A stretch of 6,090 bases of DNA, taken from the NCBI GenBank assembly GCA_030833685.1, contig JAURGS010000153.1, positions 1-6,090 of the forward strand, in the 5' to 3' direction. Each line of letters opens with the position of its first letter. Within the stretch, counting starts at the first letter, position 1. Made by a program: the position numbers and the translations under genes. The notes beneath the pieces were generated by a model. That model was not told the origin of the DNA and ran no database searches. It was given only the letters and a program-made list of their open reading frames with translations. Of this stretch, positions 1 to 4,948 are shown one piece after another. This DNA comes from Rhodoferax sp. Its GTDB lineage: Bacteria; Pseudomonadota; Gammaproteobacteria; Burkholderiales; Burkholderiaceae_C.

Positions 1-87
1 ATTATTTGGGCCCTGATTCTTGTCCCAGGCCTCATCATTCTGGCCGGCGCCTGGCGCTCGCGCAAACAGTCATCTGACAGATCATGA
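1..87 (+). CDS. C-terminal end of an unidentified membrane protein (partial)
   Basis: The first reading frame is open from the window edge to a TGA at 85-87 and encodes 28 residues. The first 18 or so are strongly hydrophobic (Ile, Leu, Val, Ala, Gly and Trp), followed by a polar basic tail with WRSRKQ. This looks like the last transmembrane helix of an integral membrane protein ending with a short positively charged, probably cytoplasmic, tail. The stop overlaps the rlmB start as ATGA, which suggests co-transcription and translational coupling. The fragment is too short to assign a family. It could be a chance open frame, but the hydrophobic composition and exact ATGA overlap argue for a real gene end. 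Confidence 0.6.
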   Translation: MIWALILVPGLIILAGAWRSRKQSSDRS

Positions 88-860
88 GCGGCAACAAAGT
101 TTTGTTTGGATTTCACGCGGTCGGGGTCCGCCTGAAAACTGCGCCGCAAACGATTGCCGAAATACATATTGACCCAACGCGTCGGGACCAACGCATGCGC
201 CAGTTTGTGGTGCGCGTTCAGGAGGCGGGCGTCCGTTTGATTGAATCCGATGGCATGCGGTTGGCCCGGCTGGCGGGACAACATGGGCATCAAGGTGTGG
301 TGGCGCGCGTCACTGCGCACCAGGCAGTGAAATCGCTGGATGACTTGTTGCAGGACTTTGAGGACAGACAAGCTGATCTTGCGGACAATCAGCGCGACAC
401 CCTTTTGTTGCTGGTACTCGACGGCGTGACAGACCCGCACAACCTGGGGGCATGCCTGCGCGTTGCCGATGGCGCGGGTGTACACGCTGTGATTGCCCCT
501 AAGGACCACGCGGCAGGTATCAACGCGGTTGTAGCCAAGGTGGCCAGCGGTGCGGCAGAGACTATTCCGTATTTCATGGTGACGAATCTGGCCAGAACCT
601 TGCAGGAGCTCAAGGAGCGCAACGTCTGGGTGATTGGCACCAGCGACGACGCACCCAAATCTGTGTACCAAGTGGACCTGACGGGTCCTGTGGCGTTGGT
701 GCTTGGAGCAGAGGGGCAGGGCATGCGTCAATTGACGCGCAAAACCTGCGACGAGCTGGCCTCGATTCCAATGAGGGGCGCCGTGGAGAGTTTGAACGTC
801 TCGGTTGCCAGCGGTATCTGCCTGTATGAAGCAAGAAGACAGCGCGAATCTCGTCAATGA
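84..860 (+). CDS. rlmB: 23S rRNA (guanosine-2251-2'-O)-methyltransferase RlmB
   Basis: SpoU/TrmH-family (SPOUT) methyltransferase of 258 residues; E. coli RlmB has 243. RlmB uses S-adenosylmethionine to methylate the 2'-hydroxyl of G2251 in the 23S rRNA P-loop, in the cytoplasm. The N-terminal part (about 1-80) begins LFGFHAV and carries GHQGVVA, as in the L30e-like substrate-binding domain of RlmB. The three SPOUT motifs follow: motif 1 with DPHNLGACLR around 117-126 (Asn120 and Arg126 conserved), motif 2 with LVLGAEGQGM around 205-214, and motif 3 with SLNVSVASGICLYE around 236-249, which forms the knotted cofactor site. The region between residues 86 and 106 is a little longer than usual. 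The ATG overlaps the preceding stop (ATGA) and has no strong Shine-Dalgarno sequence, so it is probably translationally coupled. It is convergent with the chromate transporter gene, only 8 bp away. TrmH or another SpoU paralogue is less likely given the N-terminal domain. Confidence 0.95.
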   Translation: MSGNKVLFGFHAVGVRLKTAPQTIAEIHIDPTRRDQRMRQFVVRVQEAGVRLIESDGMRLARLAGQHGHQGVVARVTAHQAVKSLDDLLQDFEDRQADLADNQRDTLLLLVLDGVTDPHNLGACLRVADGAGVHAVIAPKDHAAGINAVVAKVASGAAETIPYFMVTNLARTLQELKERNVWVIGTSDDAPKSVYQVDLTGPVALVLGAEGQGMRQLTRKTCDELASIPMRGAVESLNVSVASGICLYEARRQRESRQ

Positions 861-867
861 ATTGACG
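852..867. terminator. Perfect inverted repeat between convergent genes, possible bidirectional terminator
   Basis: CGTCAAT at 852-858 and ATTGACG at 861-867 are perfect reverse complements separated by GA. It spans the rlmB stop codon and ends just before the stop of the convergent chromate transporter gene, with TTTAAA directly after. As RNA, a realistic hairpin would have about 5 bp and a 6-base loop, which is weak for an intrinsic terminator, and the T run is short. Its position and symmetry suit a bidirectional terminator, but chance is possible. Confidence 0.3.
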
Positions 868-868
868 T

Positions 869-1462
869 TTAAATCCAGCCCAAGGCGCCGGCTAAGGCAC
901 CAGCGCCCAGCAACCAGAGCAGGTGCACCTGGGTGCGCCAGACGATCAACATCACCAGCAAGCTCAGAACCCAGAGCCGCCAAGCCTGCGGCTCGCCGCT
1001 GTGGGCGGCGGACATCAGCCAGCCTGTAGAGACCAGTAAGGCAACGACCACCGGCGCCATACCTTGTTTGAACGCGCGCACACCGCGTTTGTCGCGGTTG
1101 TGATGGCCCCAGCGCGAGGCGACAAAGGTCAGCACGCAGCTCGGTATCAGCATGCCCAGCATGGCCAGAGTGGCCCCGGTAAAGGCCCCAACCCAGGCGA
1201 CACCGCTGCTTAACTGCCCACCGGCGGCATTCAGACCAATATGCCAGCCCACCAGCGCTACAAACAGCATGTTGGGTCCGGGTGCTGCCTGACCAATTGC
1301 GATAGACGCGTTGAAGTCGGTGTCGCTAAGCCAGGCTTCGTGTCCTACCAGCCGTCGATGCATCTCTGGCGCAGTGGATAGCGCCCCCCCGACGGCCATC
1401 AACGACAGCAACAAAAAATGTCCAATCAGGCCGAGCCAATCAAAATTGGAGATCACGCTCAT
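869..1462 (-). CDS. chrA: Chromate transporter, second half of a split ChrA pair
   Basis: Short-chain CHR-family (chromate ion transporter) protein of 197 residues, an inner-membrane protein with about five or six hydrophobic segments. Family signatures are visible: an N-terminal helix ending AVGGAL around 23-28, GQAAPGPNML at 57-66 containing the conserved Pro-Gly-Pro, and GAFTGATLAMLGMLIPS around 92-108. In split systems two such half-size proteins act together to export chromate or related oxyanions. The frame can be extended upstream to 1543, but I chose the ATG at 1462 because it overlaps the TGA of the preceding gene as ATGA and the family homology begins there; the 27 extra residues are polar and lie over the previous gene. 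No good Shine-Dalgarno is present, so coupling is likely. It lies immediately downstream of the fused first half, in the same operon. Substrate is inferred from the family; sulfate-like anions are possible. Confidence 0.9.
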   Translation of the reverse strand: MSVISNFDWLGLIGHFLLLSLMAVGGALSTAPEMHRRLVGHEAWLSDTDFNASIAIGQAAPGPNMLFVALVGWHIGLNAAGGQLSSGVAWVGAFTGATLAMLGMLIPSCVLTFVASRWGHHNRDKRGVRAFKQGMAPVVVALLVSTGWLMSAAHSGEPQAWRLWVLSLLVMLIVWRTQVHLLWLLGAGALAGALGWI

Positions 1463-3075
1463 GGTTGCCAATCGTTGGGGAGTTTTTTCAGCCGAATGTA
1501 GGCGCCGATACATGCCGTGCCGCCAACCGTGATCAATATCCAAACCAGGGGCATCCCCAGGAGCGCTGAGGCGACAAAGGTGGCTGCGGTGGTTGCCAAA
1601 GCCAGCGCTTTGCCCAACACGTTGCCACGCAAGGCAGCCATCAATCGAAAGCCCTGTCCCGCAATCATGCCTGCGGCAACCGCTCCCATGCCCCGCAGTG
1701 CGCCCTTGACTTCAGGTACATCGGATACGCCAGAAAAGGTCACCGCCAAAGCAATCACCAGCAGCATCGGGAAGATCACAATACCTGTCAATGCCGCCAG
1801 CGACCCTCGCCAACCAAAGTACCGGTCACCCATCATCAACGCCAGATTGACGACGTTGGGGCCAGGCAGAATTTGGGATACCGACCAGTCCTCAACAAAC
1901 TGACGTTGGGTCATCCAGTTTCGTTTGTCGACCAACTCGCGTTGAAGAACCGCAAGAACGCCGCCAAAACCCTGTAGCGCGATCCAGCTGAAAGCCCAAA
2001 ACAGGTCGGATGGACGATTGGGCTTGGCTTGGCTCGCGCTGTGTTCCGTGGCACCCCCCGTGGCTGACACCTTGCCCAAATCAACGCTCACACCGGCATT
2101 TGAGGCCGGCGCGAGTTGCTGACACAACCAGCCGATGACTTTGGGCGACACACACATTTCCAAGTGACCCAGGCCTGAGAATTGCGTGACCTGACAGCCC
2201 TCTAGTGTTTGTTGAAGCTGAGGGTAGACGATGTTGTCCGTGTCTGTCAGGGCGATGTGAATCAATGATCGGGTGGGCGCTGCCTCGCTGTCAGCCAACT
2301 CACGCAACCACCGGCTTTGCCAGCGCATCTGCCCGCCATTGGAGGTGAGCGCCGCAGCTGCCAGCAGCGAGCCCTGATGGGGAGTGGCCAGTGTGATCAC
2401 GCGCTCGACTTGCGCTGTGCCATAGGCTCTCATCCACGCCCGGATCACCAAACCACCCATACTGTGTCCAACCAGTGCGACGCGGGCCTGTCCAGTGGCT
2501 GCGATCAGCTTTTGCACAGCCGCTTCAATCGTGGCCACGTGCGTATCTATGCCTGAAAAAAGCGGTTCCAAATCGACTGCCAGCACCGTATGTCCACGGC
2601 GCCGCAATTCGGGTGTTAGGTCATCCCAGACCCGATGGTTACAGATGTAGCCATGGACGAGTACCACTGGGACAGCAAGGGCTGCATCGGGCGCAGCGGG
2701 TTCTGGGTGGCCAATGCCAGCATCACGAAAACTCCAGGGCTGGCGCAGCACAAACACCTTGACTGCAGCGCGCCATTCCTGCAACCACACCTTTAAAAAA
2801 AGCGTTACTGCCGTCCAACGCCGCTGGGGTGCGGCGGTGCTCGGCCAAGAGAGCACCATGCTGCTGAATGTCAGCAGAGCTTGCAGGCCAAGCACCGTCA
2901 ACACCGCCCCGAGGGCCCCATTGACCCACACCTGATTGGTCGGCTGCCATGAAACACCTAGCCATACCCCTAAGAGCAACTGGGCAAGGTAAGACAGACG
3001 AAGCAAGTTTGCGAGCATGGGCAGGTGACTGAGAGAGGAGAGGCCGAAGCTATTGTCCAACAGTGGCAGTGACAT
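1459..3075 (-). CDS. Fusion: membrane-anchored alpha/beta-hydrolase (lipase-like) plus chromate transporter first half
   Basis: One open frame of 538 residues with two unrelated parts. Residues 1-110: two hydrophobic segments (about 27-42 and 52-76), then a basic amphipathic stretch. Residues 135-322: an alpha/beta-hydrolase with the oxyanion-hole motif VVLVHGY (HG at 141-142), nucleophile elbow GHSMGG (Ser205), likely acid Asp278 or Asp280 in TDTDN, and His304 in GLGHLE, a complete triad as in bacterial lipases and esterases. Residues 356-538: a CHR domain with LQGFGGVLAV (368-377) and QILPGPNVVNLA (401-412), then further membrane helices. The linker, about 323-355, is polar and low in complexity and resembles the leader of a free-standing ChrA. 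The start has TGAAGG 8 bp upstream and an in-frame TAA directly before it. A separate ChrA start is conceivable at a GTG (residue 329) but lacks a ribosome site. The substrate of the hydrolase is unknown. This is either a true fusion or a lost stop between two adjacent genes. Confidence 0.85.
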   Translation of the reverse strand: MSLPLLDNSFGLSSLSHLPMLANLLRLSYLAQLLLGVWLGVSWQPTNQVWVNGALGAVLTVLGLQALLTFSSMVLSWPSTAAPQRRWTAVTLFLKVWLQEWRAAVKVFVLRQPWSFRDAGIGHPEPAAPDAALAVPVVLVHGYICNHRVWDDLTPELRRRGHTVLAVDLEPLFSGIDTHVATIEAAVQKLIAATGQARVALVGHSMGGLVIRAWMRAYGTAQVERVITLATPHQGSLLAAAALTSNGGQMRWQSRWLRELADSEAAPTRSLIHIALTDTDNIVYPQLQQTLEGCQVTQFSGLGHLEMCVSPKVIGWLCQQLAPASNAGVSVDLGKVSATGGATEHSASQAKPNRPSDLFWAFSWIALQGFGGVLAVLQRELVDKRNWMTQRQFVEDWSVSQILPGPNVVNLALMMGDRYFGWRGSLAALTGIVIFPMLLVIALAVTFSGVSDVPEVKGALRGMGAVAAGMIAGQGFRLMAALRGNVLGKALALATTAATFVASALLGMPLVWILITVGGTACIGAYIRLKKLPNDWQP

Positions 3076-3083
3076 TTATCAAA

Positions 3084-3089
3084 GCCTTC
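3084..3089 (-). promoter_or_regulatory. Ribosome binding site of the hydrolase-ChrA fusion gene
   Basis: Read on the minus strand, TGAAGG lies 8 bp before the ATG at 3075. Together with an in-frame TAA immediately upstream of that ATG, it fixes the start of the fusion gene at its N-terminal membrane segments rather than at the hydrolase domain. Confidence 0.6.
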
Positions 3090-3181
3090 ACAATCGCAAG
3101 GCGCCGGACATGTGTCATCCGATAGACTAGAAAAAGCGCACGTCTCAGTGTGGTGCGTTTGGTACAAAACTGATTATTGAT

Positions 3182-3186
3182 GGGAG
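3182..3186 (+). promoter_or_regulatory. Ribosome binding site deciding a GTG start
   Basis: GGGAG lies 6 bp upstream of the GTG at 3193. An in-frame TGA at 3178-3180 rules out an earlier start, and the next in-frame ATG (codon 21) would remove the signal peptide. The GTG is therefore the probable start of the cytochrome gene. Confidence 0.7.
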
Positions 3187-3192
3187 ACGGCT

Positions 3193-3522
3193 GTGAAAAA
3201 GTCCTGTTTTTTTAGCGCGGTGATTGCAGGCGCACTTGCCAGCACTTATGTAATGGCCGCCGATGCGGATAGCGCGCAAGCTTTTTTAAAAAAAGAACGT
3301 TGTGGGAGTTGTCATTCCCTGGATAAGAAAAAAAGCGGCCCGTCATTGAAAGACATTGCCGCCAAGAACAAAGGTAAATCGGATACGCAGACCAGGCTTG
3401 CGGCGCATATTCTCAACGGCCCGATGGTCGAGGTAGACGGGAACAAGGAGGCGCATCCCAAGCCTAAGTCCAACGACTCGGCGGCCGTGAAGAACGTCGT
3501 TGATTACATTTTGTCGCTCTAG
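3193..3522 (+). CDS. Periplasmic monohaem cytochrome c, class I type
   Basis: Predicted 109-residue exported electron carrier. Residues 1-22 form a Sec signal peptide: basic Lys2-Lys3, a hydrophobic core, and a cleavage site after VMA (22) or the next Ala. One haem c site, CGSCH, lies at 37-41 with His41 as proximal ligand, followed by SGPSL (48-52), which is typical of small class I cytochromes. The C-terminal helix is VKNVVDYILSL (99-109). The distal ligand is unusual: aligning the C-terminal helix by eye with Pseudomonas cytochrome c551 puts His88 (in EAHPK) where the ligand Met should be. The only mature-protein Met, Met78, lies earlier in NGPM. His/His or weak sixth coordination is therefore possible. 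Translation starts at GTG. The gene is 46 bp upstream of the tetrahaem NapC-like gene, almost certainly in one operon, so it may be that protein's electron acceptor. The exact subfamily was not identified. Confidence 0.88.
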   Translation: MKKSCFFSAVIAGALASTYVMAADADSAQAFLKKERCGSCHSLDKKKSGPSLKDIAAKNKGKSDTQTRLAAHILNGPMVEVDGNKEAHPKPKSNDSAAVKNVVDYILSL

Positions 3523-3568
3523 CCCTGGGTGGATTTGGTTTCTCAAGACTACTCTTTAAGGCGGTGCA

Positions 3569-4159
3569 ATGACTAAATTCCTCAAGGCGATGCTCAGACG
3601 CTGGAAGCTAACGATAGGCGTTTTGTTTGGCTTGTTGGTGTTTTCGGTTTCTGTTGGGATATCTGGAGCCTATGTGCTGGCGTACACCAGCACCGAGGAG
3701 TTTTGTGTCAGTTGCCATGAAATGTCATACAGCTACGCCGAGTTCAAGGGCACGGTGCACGATACGAACCGAACCGGGGTGCGCGCCATTTGCACAGACT
3801 GCCATGTACCGCACGAACCAGGCCCTCTTGTGCTCGCCAAAATCAAGGCCTCGCGCGATCTGTACTACACCTATATCGATCCCACGATTGACACCAAGGA
3901 AAAGTTTGAGGCGCGGCGGGCTTATCTGGCGCATCGGGTTTGGAAAGACATGAAGGCCAGTGATTCGCACCAGTGTCGCAGCTGTCACCGCGCCGACAAG
4001 ATGAACCCCGATCTTCAGTCCTCCAGGGCACAGGCTAAACACGCCGTTGCCAAGAAAGAGGGGCTGACCTGCATTGACTGTCACTTTGGCATTGCGCACA
4101 ACGAGCCTGCAGGCCCAGGACCGCGCGAACTTTTTCCAGCGGCCGCCAAGAAACTTTGA
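3569..4159 (+). CDS. NapC/NirT-family tetrahaem cytochrome c, membrane quinol dehydrogenase
   Basis: Protein of 196 residues with one N-terminal membrane anchor (about 15-39) after a basic cytoplasmic tail (KAMLRRWK), and a periplasmic domain with four haem c sites: CVSCH 46-50, CTDCH 75-79, CRSCH 136-140 and CIDCH 168-172. NapC/NirT/NrfH/CymA proteins oxidise membrane quinol and pass electrons to periplasmic partners. CHEM places Met52 just after haem 1, the position of the unusual Met ligand in NrfH. The length matches the four-haem family of about 170-200 residues and excludes the five-haem TorC type. AAGG lies 7 bp before the ATG. No napA, nirS, nrfA or molybdoenzyme gene is adjacent, so the immediate partner is probably the upstream small cytochrome, and the final acceptor is unknown. 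A CymA-like hub role is possible but is inference. Confidence 0.93.
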   Translation: MTKFLKAMLRRWKLTIGVLFGLLVFSVSVGISGAYVLAYTSTEEFCVSCHEMSYSYAEFKGTVHDTNRTGVRAICTDCHVPHEPGPLVLAKIKASRDLYYTYIDPTIDTKEKFEARRAYLAHRVWKDMKASDSHQCRSCHRADKMNPDLQSSRAQAKHAVAKKEGLTCIDCHFGIAHNEPAGPGPRELFPAAAKKL

Positions 4160-4164
4160 GTGGT

Positions 4165-4189
4165 CTTTGCGGCTGCACCGCTGCCAAAG
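4165..4189. repeat. Inverted repeat (bulged hairpin) just after the NapC-like gene
   Basis: CTTTG-CGGC (4165-4173) can pair with GCTG-C-CAAAG (4180-4189) around a short TGCACC loop, giving five plus four pairs with one bulged C and one G-T pair. It begins 6 bp after the stop. No T run follows, so it is not a classical intrinsic terminator. It could be a processing or mRNA-stabilising 3' structure or part of a dispersed repeat. Confidence 0.4.
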
Positions 4190-4217
4190 CGCCCCCCGGG
4201 GACACTGCTGGTGCGCT
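4188..4217. repeat. Second inverted repeat with C/G-rich core
   Basis: AGCGC at 4188-4192 is the reverse complement of GCGCT at 4213-4217. Between them lies a run of six C followed by four G. It overlaps the end of the preceding hairpin, so the two could form alternative structures. No T run follows. With its neighbour it accounts for much of the 108 bp gap between the NapC-like gene and the nitroreductase gene. Confidence 0.35.
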
Positions 4218-4267
4218 CAGGGAGGTAAGCAAATCGTCTACCATGTTCGTCTGTTTTCCCATATCAA

Positions 4268-4867
4268 ATGGTCTCAGACAACATGAATGCGTCCTCGGCA
4301 ATAGACTTTGCATGGACCCTAATCAGCACTCGGCAAACCATCTTGCCGCGCCATTTGGTGCAGCCTGGTCCCAATGAGGAACAAATTGACCTGATGTTTC
4401 GTGCGGCGGCGGCGGCACCTGACCATGGTTGTATTTGCCCTTGGCGCTTTATCCGCGTGCCTTTGGATCGGCGAGAAGCGCTGGCCGGTGCATTCGAGGC
4501 ATCGCTTCGTGAGCGCGATGCAAGCGCCTCTGCGCAACAGCTTGAACAGGCTGCAGAAAAAGCACGTCGGTCACCATTTTTGTGCCTGGCGGTCGCCAGA
4601 CTGGGACCCGCTGAGCCCGCTATCGAGCCGATGGAGAGAATGGTCGCGGTCGGTGCTGCCATTCAAAACCTGCTGCTTTTGGCGCACGCCATGGGCTATG
4701 CAACAAGCCTGACTGGCGGTCAAGGCTTGCAGCAAGCGCCCTTGCGCAATCTTTTTGGTCTCCAGGAGGGCGAACATGCGGTGTGCTTTATCAACGTAGG
4801 CACTGCCACCTATGCCAAGCCTTCGACGATACGCCCTGAGCCCAGTCACTTCGTCGATAGTCTGTAG
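4268..4867 (+). CDS. Nitroreductase family protein, YdjA-like, FMN-dependent
   Basis: Cytoplasmic flavoprotein of 199 residues; E. coli YdjA has about 183. The family reduces nitro compounds, quinones or similar acceptors with NAD(P)H using FMN, usually as a homodimer. Matching features are the early basic FMN contact STRQT (20-24, Arg22), the subgroup signature APDHG followed by PWRFI (50-62), a central amphipathic helix with MVAVGAAIQNLLLLAHAMGY (125-144), and a C-terminal NVGTA (176-180) followed by the RPEPSHFV tail typical of YdjA. The start is uncertain: ATG 4268 and ATG 4283 (residue 6) are both possible, neither has a good Shine-Dalgarno, and an in-frame TAA at 4226-4228 blocks anything earlier. 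The family core begins after residue 10, so either start gives a full domain. It lies 108 bp after the NapC-like gene on the same strand and may have its own promoter. The natural substrate cannot be inferred. Confidence 0.9.
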   Translation: MVSDNMNASSAIDFAWTLISTRQTILPRHLVQPGPNEEQIDLMFRAAAAAPDHGCICPWRFIRVPLDRREALAGAFEASLRERDASASAQQLEQAAEKARRSPFLCLAVARLGPAEPAIEPMERMVAVGAAIQNLLLLAHAMGYATSLTGGQGLQQAPLRNLFGLQEGEHAVCFINVGTATYAKPSTIRPEPSHFVDSL

Positions 4868-4871
4868 GTGT

Positions 4872-4886
4872 GTGGCAAACTGCCAC
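4872..4886. repeat. Short perfect hairpin after the nitroreductase gene
   Basis: GTGGCA at 4872-4877 and TGCCAC at 4881-4886 are perfect reverse complements around a 3-base AAC loop, 4 bp after the nitroreductase stop. It has no following T run, so it is at most a weak terminator or an mRNA 3'-end structure. Confidence 0.35.
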
Positions 4887-4948
4887 CTGGCAATTGCTAC
4901 CAAAGCACAGAACAATGACAGACCCCAGAGACCGGATTGGGCCCTGAG

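Larger units (their letters stand above)
3076..3192. promoter_or_regulatory. Divergent intergenic region, must hold promoters for both flanking operons
   Basis: This 117 bp gap separates the minus-strand hydrolase-ChrA operon from the plus-strand cytochrome operon, so promoters for both are expected here. I could not find a convincing -35/-10 pair on either strand. A GATTAT at 3172-3177 resembles a -10 box but lies too close to the ribosome site at 3182. No perfect FNR/Anr-type TTGAT-N4-ATCAA palindrome is present. The assignment rests on gene arrangement, not on recognised boxes. Confidence 0.5.

Noticed and set aside
1463..1543. N-terminal extension of the second chromate transporter half to 1543
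   Set aside because: The extra 27 residues are polar and unlike the family, and lie entirely over the preceding gene. The ATGA overlap at 1459-1462 is a much better start.
3068..3081. Partial FNR/Anr-like site (TTGAT with a poor second half) near the fusion gene start
   Set aside because: Only one half-site matches and it overlaps the start codon itself, where an activator site would not work.
2970..3167. Minus-strand 65-residue Cys-rich open frame starting TTG in the divergent gap
   Set aside because: It overlaps the hydrolase N-terminus in another frame, uses a TTG without a good ribosome site, and its cysteines form no recognisable motif. Probably a shadow frame.
3725..4099. Minus-strand 124-residue open frame opposite the tetrahaem cytochrome
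   Set aside because: The plus strand carries four correctly spaced CxxCH sites; the antisense frame shows no domain and is a by-product of codon bias.
4243..4377. Short frame from ATG 4243 preceded by GGGAGG
   Set aside because: The spacing from the purine run to the ATG is too long, most of it overlaps the nitroreductase gene in another frame, and the product resembles nothing recognisable.
4401..4712. Plus-strand 103-residue frame inside the nitroreductase gene
   Set aside because: Its translation has no family features and lies fully within a well supported gene in another frame.
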